DNA from: Lachnospiraceae bacterium
GTDB taxonomy: Bacteria > Bacillota > Clostridia > Lachnospirales > Lachnospiraceae
Direction: 5' to 3'
DNA length: 5,656 nt
Assembly: GCA_017443685.1 (NCBI GenBank)
Contig: JAFSYD010000288.1
Coordinates: forward strand, 1 to 5,656
The notes below the pieces were generated by a model. That model made no database searches. It was not told the origin of the DNA and saw only the letters and a list, made by a program, of their open reading frames with translations. This document shows, piece by piece, positions 1 through 5,656 of the stretch; positions within the stretch are counted from its first letter, which is position 1; every line of letters begins with the position of its first letter. Both the position numbers and the translations under genes were made by a program.

Positions 1-45
1 TAAGAAGCCGTAAGCGGCGGAGGGAAACGGAAAGATCAATAAGAG

Positions 46-50
46 AAAGG
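46..50 (+). promoter_or_regulatory. Ribosome binding site of the asparagine synthase gene
   Basis: AAAGG lies 8 bases before the ATG at 59 and sets the start, which leaves Cys as residue 2 as the glutaminase needs. The rest of 1-58 is purine rich. I see no convincing -35/-10 promoter in it, and the window opens with TAA, which could be the stop codon of a gene lying upstream. The transcription start is therefore probably outside the window. Confidence 0.6.
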
Positions 51-58
51 CAGCTATT

Positions 59-1897
59 ATGTGCGGAATTTGCGGCATATACAACTTGGAGAATACATAC
101 AGGATCGACCGGTCCGTGATAGGCAGGATGCTCGACGCGATCCGCCACCGCGGCCCGGACGGGCAGGATATGTATGTGAACGACGAAGTCGGGCTGGGCT
201 TTAACCGGTTAAGCTTCATTGACCTTGCTGGCGGCATGCAGCCCATTGCAAACGAGGACGGTAAGATCGTTACGATCACGAACGGCGAGATTTTTAATTT
301 CCAGGAGTTAAAAGCAGATCTCATCGCGAAGGGACATAAGTTTAAGACCGGCACCGATGTTGAGGTCGTTGTACACCTTTATGAGGAATACGGACTGGAT
401 TTTCCGAAACATCTGAACGGTCAGTTCGCTGTCTGTGTCTACGACAGCATTAAGCGGCAGATCGTTTTGGTGCGGGATAATGTCGGTATCTGTCCGCTCT
501 TTTATACAATCGCGGACGGACGCATCATCTTTGCATCGGAGGTCAAGGCGATCCTGGAGTATCCGGGTATCGAGCGGAAGCTGAATATGAAGGCGGTTGA
601 CCAGCTGATGAACTATCCCGGCGCGGTATCCCCGCAGACCTTCTTTGAAAATATCTATTCGCTGAAGGCGGGACATATGCTGCTCTGTAAGCCGGGGACC
701 GGGATTAAGGACATCGAATTTTGGGACATCATTTATTCGCCTGAGGAAGAGGATAAGGGCGAGGAGTATTATGTCGAGCGCTTAAAGGAGCTGTTGAAGG
801 AAGCCATTTCGCGCCGGCTGATCGCGGATGTCCCGATCGGATTTTACATTTCGGGTGGACTCGACAGCTCGGTGGTGGCGTGCTACATCGGCAAGTTTTT
901 GCTGAACAGCTACTATTCGTTCTCGGCCGAGATCGGCGAGGGCGACCTCGATGAGAGCCGTTTCCAGAAAATCGTTAAGGAGTGCGTCAAATCTACGCAT
1001 TACAGTACAAAGGTCGCGGAGGATGAGATATGGGAGAACCTTCCGTCCGTCATCTACCATGCGGAAAGCGCGGTGAAGGAAAGTTATGACGTGGCGGCGT
1101 TCCTTTTGTCCAAGCTGGTTTCCGAATCGCCGGCAAAGGCGGTGCTGACCGGACAGGGATCGGACGAATTCTTCTGCGGTTATGTCGGCTATATGGTCGA
1201 TCTGTTCCGCAATATGCAAAAGGGGCAGATGACAAAGGAGGAGTGTGAGGTCAACGAACGGCTGTGGGGCGATCCGTATTTCCGTTTTGAGCGCAACCAT
1301 CCAAAGATCCGGAAGATCCATGAGCAGATCTACTCGAAGCGGCTGAGAGGATCCATTGACAGCTTCAGCGCATTTGCCGAAAGTCCGGTCAATGTCGAGC
1401 GGTTAAAAGGGTTAAGCTCGCAGAAGCGGCGGTCTTACATTGATGCGAAGCTTCGTCTGTCCGACCATCTGCTGGGCGAGCATGGCGACCGGATGATCTT
1501 TTCCCATTCGGTGGAAGGGCGGCATCCGTTCTTAGACAAGGAGCTGTTGGAATTTGTGTTCACGATTCCCGATAAGTATAAGTTAAAGGGCGTGAACGAG
1601 AAATATATTTTAAAACGCGCGGGCGAGGGTATCGTGCCACAGGAGATTTTAAAACGCAAGAAATTCCCCTTCCAGGCACCGGGAATGTCCGCGATGATCA
1701 AAAAGCCGGCCAAGGTGGACTACCTTTCCGACGAGCTGATCAAAAAGTACGACATTTTTGACCTGGATAAAATACACGAAATGAAGAACGTATACGCGGC
1801 GGAGAATTTTAAGCTGATGGGCGCGTATGAGATCGATTATCTGCTGATCGCGATGACGGTCACGATGCTCTGCGAGCGGTACGGACTGTCCGTGTAA
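59..1897 (+). CDS. asnB: Glutamine-hydrolysing asparagine synthase family amidotransferase
   Basis: Class II amidotransferase of 612 residues, close to the usual length for bacillar/clostridial AsnB/AsnO proteins. The family hydrolyses glutamine and passes the ammonia to a carboxylate activated by ATP as an acyl-adenylate, classically aspartate to asparagine, in the cytoplasm. Seen in sequence: the N-terminal glutaminase domain (about 2-210) begins MCGICGIY with Cys2 as nucleophile after Met removal, followed by RHRGPDG (29-35), R50, TNGE (74-77) and D100. The synthetase domain (about 235-612) has the pyrophosphate loop SGGLDS (265-270), GQGSDE (365-370), EGRHPFLD (486-493) and a C-terminal KRKKFPFQAPG segment (532-542). 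The gene is intact and is followed after 36 bases by the transglutaminase gene. One oddity is Gln366 where E. coli AsnB has a Glu. Family is certain. The substrate is not: relatives amidate sugars, antibiotic precursors or peptides, and the racemase and adenylation neighbours make a specialised acceptor possible. Confidence 0.93.
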   Translation: MCGICGIYNLENTYRIDRSVIGRMLDAIRHRGPDGQDMYVNDEVGLGFNRLSFIDLAGGMQPIANEDGKIVTITNGEIFNFQELKADLIAKGHKFKTGTDVEVVVHLYEEYGLDFPKHLNGQFAVCVYDSIKRQIVLVRDNVGICPLFYTIADGRIIFASEVKAILEYPGIERKLNMKAVDQLMNYPGAVSPQTFFENIYSLKAGHMLLCKPGTGIKDIEFWDIIYSPEEEDKGEEYYVERLKELLKEAISRRLIADVPIGFYISGGLDSSVVACYIGKFLLNSYYSFSAEIGEGDLDESRFQKIVKECVKSTHYSTKVAEDEIWENLPSVIYHAESAVKESYDVAAFLLSKLVSESPAKAVLTGQGSDEFFCGYVGYMVDLFRNMQKGQMTKEECEVNERLWGDPYFRFERNHPKIRKIHEQIYSKRLRGSIDSFSAFAESPVNVERLKGLSSQKRRSYIDAKLRLSDHLLGEHGDRMIFSHSVEGRHPFLDKELLEFVFTIPDKYKLKGVNEKYILKRAGEGIVPQEILKRKKFPFQAPGMSAMIKKPAKVDYLSDELIKKYDIFDLDKIHEMKNVYAAENFKLMGAYEIDYLLIAMTVTMLCERYGLSV

Positions 1898-1921
1898 GGG
1901 CATGGGCCTTTTGCAAAAAAG

Positions 1922-1927
1922 AAGGTG
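1922..1927 (+). promoter_or_regulatory. Ribosome binding site selecting a GTG start
   Basis: AAGGTG sits upstream of GTG at 1934, with AAGG ending 8 bases before it. This site supports the GTG as the true start. The next in-frame Met codon falls after the first part of the membrane helix and would destroy the anchor, and no in-frame ATG lies near the site. Confidence 0.55.
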
Positions 1928-1933
1928 TGACGA

Positions 1934-3046
1934 GTGGTAAGACAGGATTATGTAATAGAGGACGGGCATGCTACGCGGACTACGCATCCGCCGGTCTCAG
2001 AGCGGGAAAAGGAGCGGCGCAGGCGGCAGCGCGCGAAAAAGCGCCGGGCACAAAAAAGAAGACAGTTCCTCCTTCTTGCACTGACAGTCGGCTCGATCGC
2101 GATCCTGGTATATGTGGGAGCGCAGATGCTGCCGGTAATGCTGGGCGGACAGAAGATCGTGGATGAGGTCGAGGTCGCGCTGGGAGGAGATGCGCCAGAG
2201 GTGTCCCTCTTTTTAAAAGACGCTGATGACGCGTCGGACGCCGCGTTTATCACGGATATGTCGGCGATCGATTACAATAAGGCGGGCGAGTATGAGGTGG
2301 AGATATCCTATAAGGACAACCCGTACAAGTCGAAGCTTGTGGTCACCGACAGGGAAAAGCCGGTGTTTACGATGGCGGAGGATTTTACGACAATCTTAGG
2401 CGATCCGATCACCTATAAGTCCCATGTTGCGGCCACGGATAACAGCGGGGATGTTTCGATCACGGTGGGGTCGGACGCCGTGAATCCCAATGAGCCCGGA
2501 ACCTATGATGTGACCTATACGGCGACGGATCCGTCAGGCAATTCGGTTTCCACGACGGTACAGATGACGATCATCGAGCAGACGGCGGACGAAAAGGAGC
2601 TGAACGAAAAGCTTGATGCGATCCTTGCGGACATCATAACGGATGATATGACGAATAAGGATAAGGCGTGGGCGATCTTTTCCTACATCAGGAACCATGT
2701 GGGTTATGTCAGTTCGTCGGAAAAGGGCGATTATGTCAAAGCTGCTCTGCAGGCTGTAAAGCAGGGGCAGGGCGACTGCTACGTGTACTTTTCCATCGCG
2801 AAGGCGATGCTGACGCGGGCAGGGCTTAAGAATATGGATATCGAGCGGATTCCCGAGGGCGACAAGATGCATTACTGGAACCTCGTGGATTTAGAGGACG
2901 GACACGGCTGGTACCATTATGATACGACGCCGCGTGTCGACCATCCGACGATCTTTTTGTGGGACGATGCGAAGATCAGGGAATATTCGGATCATCACGA
3001 TAACTGCCACAATTATGACCGCACAAAGTATCCGAAGATACCGTAA
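1934..3046 (+). CDS. Membrane-anchored protein with Ig-like and transglutaminase-like domains
   Basis: A 370-residue type II membrane protein. Residues 22-43 form a dense Arg/Lys run (positive-inside), 45-66 form one hydrophobic helix without a signal cleavage site, and the rest should face outward. About 76-138 is a divergent beta-rich module. About 141-214 is a clear bacterial Ig-like (DUF5011/HYR-like) repeat ending YTATDPSGNSVSTT. About 235-340 is a transglutaminase-like core with Cys282 in GQGDCYVY, His313 in MHYWNLV and Asp330 in YHYDTTP, so the papain-like triad looks intact. The tail (351-370) is rich in His, Asp, Asn and Tyr, as I recall from other clostridial members. Such domains act as cysteine peptidases, cross-linkers or amide hydrolases, often on wall peptides; the exact reaction cannot be read from sequence. 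It lies between asnB and the racemase with gaps of 36 and 12 bases, so it is probably co-transcribed and may process or attach the pathway product outside the membrane. Confidence 0.88.
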   Translation: MVRQDYVIEDGHATRTTHPPVSEREKERRRRQRAKKRRAQKRRQFLLLALTVGSIAILVYVGAQMLPVMLGGQKIVDEVEVALGGDAPEVSLFLKDADDASDAAFITDMSAIDYNKAGEYEVEISYKDNPYKSKLVVTDREKPVFTMAEDFTTILGDPITYKSHVAATDNSGDVSITVGSDAVNPNEPGTYDVTYTATDPSGNSVSTTVQMTIIEQTADEKELNEKLDAILADIITDDMTNKDKAWAIFSYIRNHVGYVSSSEKGDYVKAALQAVKQGQGDCYVYFSIAKAMLTRAGLKNMDIERIPEGDKMHYWNLVDLEDGHGWYHYDTTPRVDHPTIFLWDDAKIREYSDHHDNCHNYDRTKYPKIP

Positions 3047-3058
3047 TCAGGAGTTCTT

Positions 3059-3769
3059 ATGAAAAAATTAGGCGTGATCGGCGGCCTGGGGCCGATGGCA
3101 ACCGCGTATTTTATGCAGCTTGTCATCGATATGACAAAGGCAGACGTGGATCAGGAGCACATTGAGATGCTGATCCATTCGAAGCCGCAGATTCCCGACC
3201 GTACGGCATACATTTTAGACCATACAAAGGAAAGTCCCCTGCCGCATATGATCGATGTGGGGAACAGCTTAAAAGCACAGGGCGCGGATATGATCGCGAT
3301 CCCCTGCGTGACGGCGCATTATTTTCAGAACGAATTGGAAAATGCGATCGCCATACCGGTCATCCATACGATCGAGGAGACGGCAAAGTATTTAAAAAGC
3401 GAGGGCGTATCCCGGGCGGGCGTGATGGCGACGGACGGGACGGTGACAAGCAGGCTGTTCCAGACAACGCTCGGCAGATTCGGGATAGAGGCGATCGTGC
3501 CCGATGCGGCAAATCAGGCGAAGGTGATGCACATCATCTATGATAATGTAAAAGCCGGACGGCCGATCGACCGTGCAGCGGTGTTCGAGGTGCGTTCGTT
3601 CATGGAGCGTGCCGGGGCGGAGGTGATCCTGCTCGGGTGTACGGAGCTTTCCATGATCAAAAGGGATCTTAAGATATCGGAGGGGTATCTTGATGTGATG
3701 GAGGTTCTCGCACGGGCGTCGGTAATGGCGTGCGGAACGTTAAAACAAGACTACGAACATTTGTTGTAA
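3059..3769 (+). CDS. Aspartate/glutamate racemase family protein
   Basis: A cytoplasmic, PLP-independent amino acid racemase of 236 residues, a normal length for the RacX/YgeA/aspartate racemase family, which interconverts L- and D-amino acids by a two-cysteine acid/base mechanism. Seen in sequence: N-terminal MKKLGVIGGLGPMAT (substrate-binding loop of the family), first catalytic Cys83 in IPCVTAHYF, and second catalytic Cys194 in LLGCTELSM. Both cysteines are present, so it should be active. The residue after the first Cys is Val where the family usually has Asn. The start is fixed by AGGAG at 3049-3053, 5 bases before the ATG. The gene lies 12 bases after the transglutaminase gene and 10 before the adenylation gene, which suggests it supplies a D-amino acid to that enzyme. 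Whether the substrate is Asp, Glu or a broader set is not decidable here. Glutamate racemase MurI is less likely given the YgeA-like motifs. Confidence 0.9.
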   Translation: MKKLGVIGGLGPMATAYFMQLVIDMTKADVDQEHIEMLIHSKPQIPDRTAYILDHTKESPLPHMIDVGNSLKAQGADMIAIPCVTAHYFQNELENAIAIPVIHTIEETAKYLKSEGVSRAGVMATDGTVTSRLFQTTLGRFGIEAIVPDAANQAKVMHIIYDNVKAGRPIDRAAVFEVRSFMERAGAEVILLGCTELSMIKRDLKISEGYLDVMEVLARASVMACGTLKQDYEHLL

Positions 3770-3773
3770 GGAG
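3767..3773 (+). promoter_or_regulatory. Ribosome binding site overlapping the racemase stop codon
   Basis: TAAGGAG combines the racemase stop TAA (3767-3769) with a strong Shine-Dalgarno core AAGGAG, 6 bases before the adenylation enzyme ATG at 3780. The overlap is a sign of coupled translation of the two genes, so they are likely made in matched amounts. Confidence 0.7.
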
Positions 3774-3779
3774 CTTATC

Positions 3780-5291
3780 ATGCAAAATAACGTACTTGAC
3801 TACTTTGATAACGCGCTTTCGCGCGTTCCGGACAAGCTTGCTTTTTCTAACGGAACGGAAGGGATGACCTTTCGCGAAGTGTATGACGAAAGCTGCGCGG
3901 TGGCGTCGTATCTGGCGGCGCATGATATGTACCGCGTGCCGGTCGTGATATTTATGCAAAAGCACCCGAAGGAGGTAACGGCGTTTTTCGGAACGATCCG
4001 CGGCGGCTGCTACTATGTGCCGATCGACGAGGAAATGCCGGCGGGGCGCATCCAGCTGATCTTAGACAATGTCAGGGCGCCGCTTGTGATCTGTGATGAG
4101 GCGACGTTAGAGACGGCGAAGACCTTTTCGTTTGACGGGATCATTGTAACATACGATGAGATCCGGACGACGCCGGTCAATGAGGAGCGTTTAACGGAAA
4201 TCCATGAAAAGACGCTGGATGTCGATCCGATCTACATCGTTTTTACCTCGGGTTCGACGGGGGTACCGAAGGGCGTGTGTGCCTGCCACCGGTCGGTCAT
4301 CGACTATATCGAGCAGCTGTCGGATACGCTGGAGTTTAACGAGGATACGGTCTTCGGCAACCAGACGCCGCTGTATTTTGACGCTTGCTTAAAGGAGTTG
4401 TATCCGACGTTGAAATTCGGAGCTACGACCTATCTGATTCCGAAGAGCCTGTTTATGATGCCGATCAAGCTTGTCGAGTATCTGAACGAATACAAGATCA
4501 ACACGGTCTGCTGGGTGGTAAGTGCGCTTACGATGATCTCGGCGTTCGGTACGTTTAAAACGGTTGTGCCGAAGTATTTAAAGAGCGTGACTTTCGGCAG
4601 CGAGGTGTTCGCGATCAAGCAGTTTAATATCTGGCGCGAAACACTGCCCGATGCGAAGTTTACGAACCTCTACGGTCCGACCGAGGGCACGGGGATGTGC
4701 TGTTTTTACAAGGTCGACAGGGAGTTTGCGCCGGATGAGGTGATCCCGATCGGCAGGCCGTTTAAGAACACGGAAATCCTGCTTTTAAACGAGAAAAACG
4801 AACGGGCCGCCGACGGCGAGCCGGGCGAGATCTGCATCCGCGGCACATCGGTAACGCTCGGGTATTATAATAATCCGGAGAAGACGGCCGGCTCTTTTGT
4901 ACAGAACCCGCTGAACACCGCGTATCCGGAGATCATATACCGGACGGGCGATATCGGGAAGGTGAACGAACGCGGTGAATTGGTTTTCGTATCGCGTAAG
5001 GATTATCAGATCAAACATATGGGCCATAGGATCGAGCTCGGGGAGATCGAGGTCAACGTCAATATGCAGGACGGCATTAAGATGACGGGGTGCATCTACG
5101 ACGACGCGAAGGGCAAGATCGTACTGTATTATGTCGGCGACCCGACGGAAAAGGAATTGACGGTTCTCTTAAAAGGCAAGCTGCCGCGGTATATGCTGCC
5201 GAATAAGATGATTAAGCTGTCCGAGATGCCTTTGACGGCGAACGGGAAGATCGATCGGGTTACGTTGAAAAAAATGTATCAGCAAGGGTGA
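3780..5291 (+). CDS. Stand-alone amino acid adenylation enzyme (A-domain, DltA-like)
   Basis: A 503-residue ANL-superfamily enzyme, the length of a free A-domain such as DltA. It should convert an amino acid and ATP to aminoacyl-AMP and load it on the phosphopantetheine arm of a carrier protein in the cytoplasm. Core motifs seen: A3 FTSGSTGVPKG (155-165), A4 YFDACLKE (199-206), A5 NLYGPTEGTG (296-305), A7 YRTGD (387-391), A8 GHRIELGEIE (415-424) and A10 LTANGKIDR (485-493) with catalytic Lys490. The protein ends soon after A10, so no carrier or condensation domain is fused; a separate carrier must lie outside the window. My hand alignment to the GrsA pocket gives Asp201, Ala202, Lys205, Cys244, Thr271, Gly273, Leu297, Gly305, Met306, Lys490. 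Asp201 is the amino-group ligand, so the substrate is an alpha-amino acid. DltA itself is possible but unsupported, since DltB, DltC and DltD are absent here. The start is set by the strong site overlapping the racemase stop. Confidence 0.9.
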   Translation: MQNNVLDYFDNALSRVPDKLAFSNGTEGMTFREVYDESCAVASYLAAHDMYRVPVVIFMQKHPKEVTAFFGTIRGGCYYVPIDEEMPAGRIQLILDNVRAPLVICDEATLETAKTFSFDGIIVTYDEIRTTPVNEERLTEIHEKTLDVDPIYIVFTSGSTGVPKGVCACHRSVIDYIEQLSDTLEFNEDTVFGNQTPLYFDACLKELYPTLKFGATTYLIPKSLFMMPIKLVEYLNEYKINTVCWVVSALTMISAFGTFKTVVPKYLKSVTFGSEVFAIKQFNIWRETLPDAKFTNLYGPTEGTGMCCFYKVDREFAPDEVIPIGRPFKNTEILLLNEKNERAADGEPGEICIRGTSVTLGYYNNPEKTAGSFVQNPLNTAYPEIIYRTGDIGKVNERGELVFVSRKDYQIKHMGHRIELGEIEVNVNMQDGIKMTGCIYDDAKGKIVLYYVGDPTEKELTVLLKGKLPRYMLPNKMIKLSEMPLTANGKIDRVTLKKMYQQG

Positions 5292-5305
5292 TACGGATCA
5301 TTGAT

Positions 5306-5311
5306 GAGGAG
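5306..5311 (+). promoter_or_regulatory. Ribosome binding site of the lipoprotein gene
   Basis: GAGGAG ends 7 bases before the ATG at 5319. An in-frame GTG at 5313 would add two residues but leaves almost no spacing from this site, so the ATG is preferred. The 27-base gap after the adenylation gene shows no hairpin-plus-T terminator, which favours read-through from the operon. Confidence 0.6.
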
Positions 5312-5318
5312 TGTGGAA

Positions 5319-5656
5319 ATGAAAAAAAAGATTTTTGCAATGTTACTTGCGGTTATGACGCTGACGCTTGCGGCTTGCGGCCCTGCGGATAAGGGCGGCA
5401 GTGATGCGGGCGGTAAGGCGGATACGAAGACCGAAAGCAGTACGGAATCAAAGGGTGCGGGCGGATATACCTTCGAGGCTTCGGGCGTTACGGTAGAAGT
5501 GGACGCGCCGTTTGCGGATATCGAAAGCGCGCTCGGAGAACCGGTGGATTTCTTTGAGTCGGAGAGCTGCGCGTTCGGTGATCTCGATAAGGTTTATACG
5601 TACAAAGGCTTCCGTATTGACACCTACCAGCTCGACGGTACGGATTATGTGTCGGA
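5319..5656 (+). CDS. Small secreted lipoprotein, 3' end cut by the window
   Basis: Partial gene; 112 codons are visible with no stop before the window end. Residues 1-20 are a classic lipoprotein signal: MKKK, a hydrophobic stretch, then the lipobox LAAC with Cys20 as the lipidated residue, so the mature protein should sit on the outer face of the membrane. A low-complexity Gly/Ser/Thr/Lys/Asp linker follows (about 21-48), then a folded part beginning GYTFEASGVTVEVD. The segment SCAFGDLDKVYTYKGF (about 80-95) resembles, from memory, a recurring motif in uncharacterised clostridial lipoproteins; I know no function for them. It follows the adenylation gene by 27 bases in the same direction and is probably in the same transcript. 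It could be an extracytoplasmic partner of the transglutaminase-like protein or simply a neighbour. Lipoprotein status is well supported; function is unknown. Confidence 0.85.
   Translation, partial: MKKKIFAMLLAVMTLTLAACGPADKGGSDAGGKADTKTESSTESKGAGGYTFEASGVTVEVDAPFADIESALGEPVDFFESESCAFGDLDKVYTYKGFRIDTYQLDGTDYVS

Noticed and set aside
1..58. Promoter or coding tail of an upstream gene
   Set aside because: No paired -35/-10 boxes could be recognised. One frame stays open across the region, but it encodes an Arg-rich run that continues into the asparagine synthase gene out of frame. The TAA at base 1 may be an upstream stop, but one codon is not enough to annotate a gene.
782..1321. Long antisense open frame of 179 codons inside the asparagine synthase gene
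   Set aside because: It lies wholly opposite a conserved coding region, shows no recognisable domain, and long antisense frames are expected in GC-rich codon usage. The other minus-strand frames are rejected for the same reason.
1898..1921. Possible terminator between asparagine synthase and transglutaminase genes
   Set aside because: The only inverted match is CTTTT/AAAAAG around a two-base loop. There is no GC-rich stem followed by a T run, so it would not act as an intrinsic terminator.
1927..2166. Open frame of 79 codons overlapping the start of the transglutaminase gene in another frame
   Set aside because: Composition is Ala/Gly/Lys rich with no motif, and the overlapping frame encodes a well-formed membrane anchor with its own ribosome binding site.
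3780..5291. Calling this gene dltA and the region a dlt operon
   Set aside because: No dltB, dltC or dltD is seen, and the pocket residues differ from what I expect for D-alanine ligases. Only the fold and core motifs are shared.
1..5656. CRISPR arrays, tRNA/rRNA genes, insertion sequences or riboswitches
   Set aside because: No spaced direct repeats, cloverleaf arms, transposase motifs or terminal inverted repeats were seen, and nearly all bases are taken up by protein genes.

Overview
The window is a tightly packed, single-direction gene block (all + strand, intergenic gaps of 36, 12, 10 and 27 bases). It most likely comes from a Firmicute of the class Clostridia, plausibly Lachnospiraceae. 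This is inferred from strong AGGAG-type ribosome binding sites, moderately high GC with TTA/TTAAAA leucine-lysine runs, a Gram-positive style lipoprotein signal, and the protein types. No taxonomic marker gene is present, so the assignment is tentative.

Layout: 1-58 is a short leader with a ribosome binding site. 59-1897 is a full-length class II (glutamine-dependent) asparagine synthase family amidotransferase. 1934-3046 is a GTG-started, membrane-anchored protein with a very basic cytoplasmic N-terminus, one membrane helix, Ig-like domains and an extracytoplasmic transglutaminase-like domain with an intact Cys-His-Asp triad. 3059-3769 is an aspartate/glutamate racemase family protein with both catalytic cysteines. 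3780-5291 is a stand-alone amino acid adenylation enzyme (NRPS A-domain / DltA-like) with no fused carrier domain. 5319 to the window end is the 5' part of a small lipoprotein gene cut by the window edge.

Together the genes read as a non-ribosomal amino acid handling operon. The racemase could supply a D-amino acid, the adenylation enzyme would activate an amino acid and load it on a carrier, the AsnB-type enzyme would amidate a carboxylate, and the transglutaminase-like protein and the lipoprotein would act outside the membrane. This resembles the logic of D-alanylation (Dlt) of cell wall polymers or of a small peptide assembly line. However, no carrier protein, MBOAT acyltransferase or DltD homologue lies in the window. 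The specificity pocket read from the adenylation enzyme also does not look like a D-alanine pocket. The joint pathway is inference; the individual family assignments are well supported by motifs.
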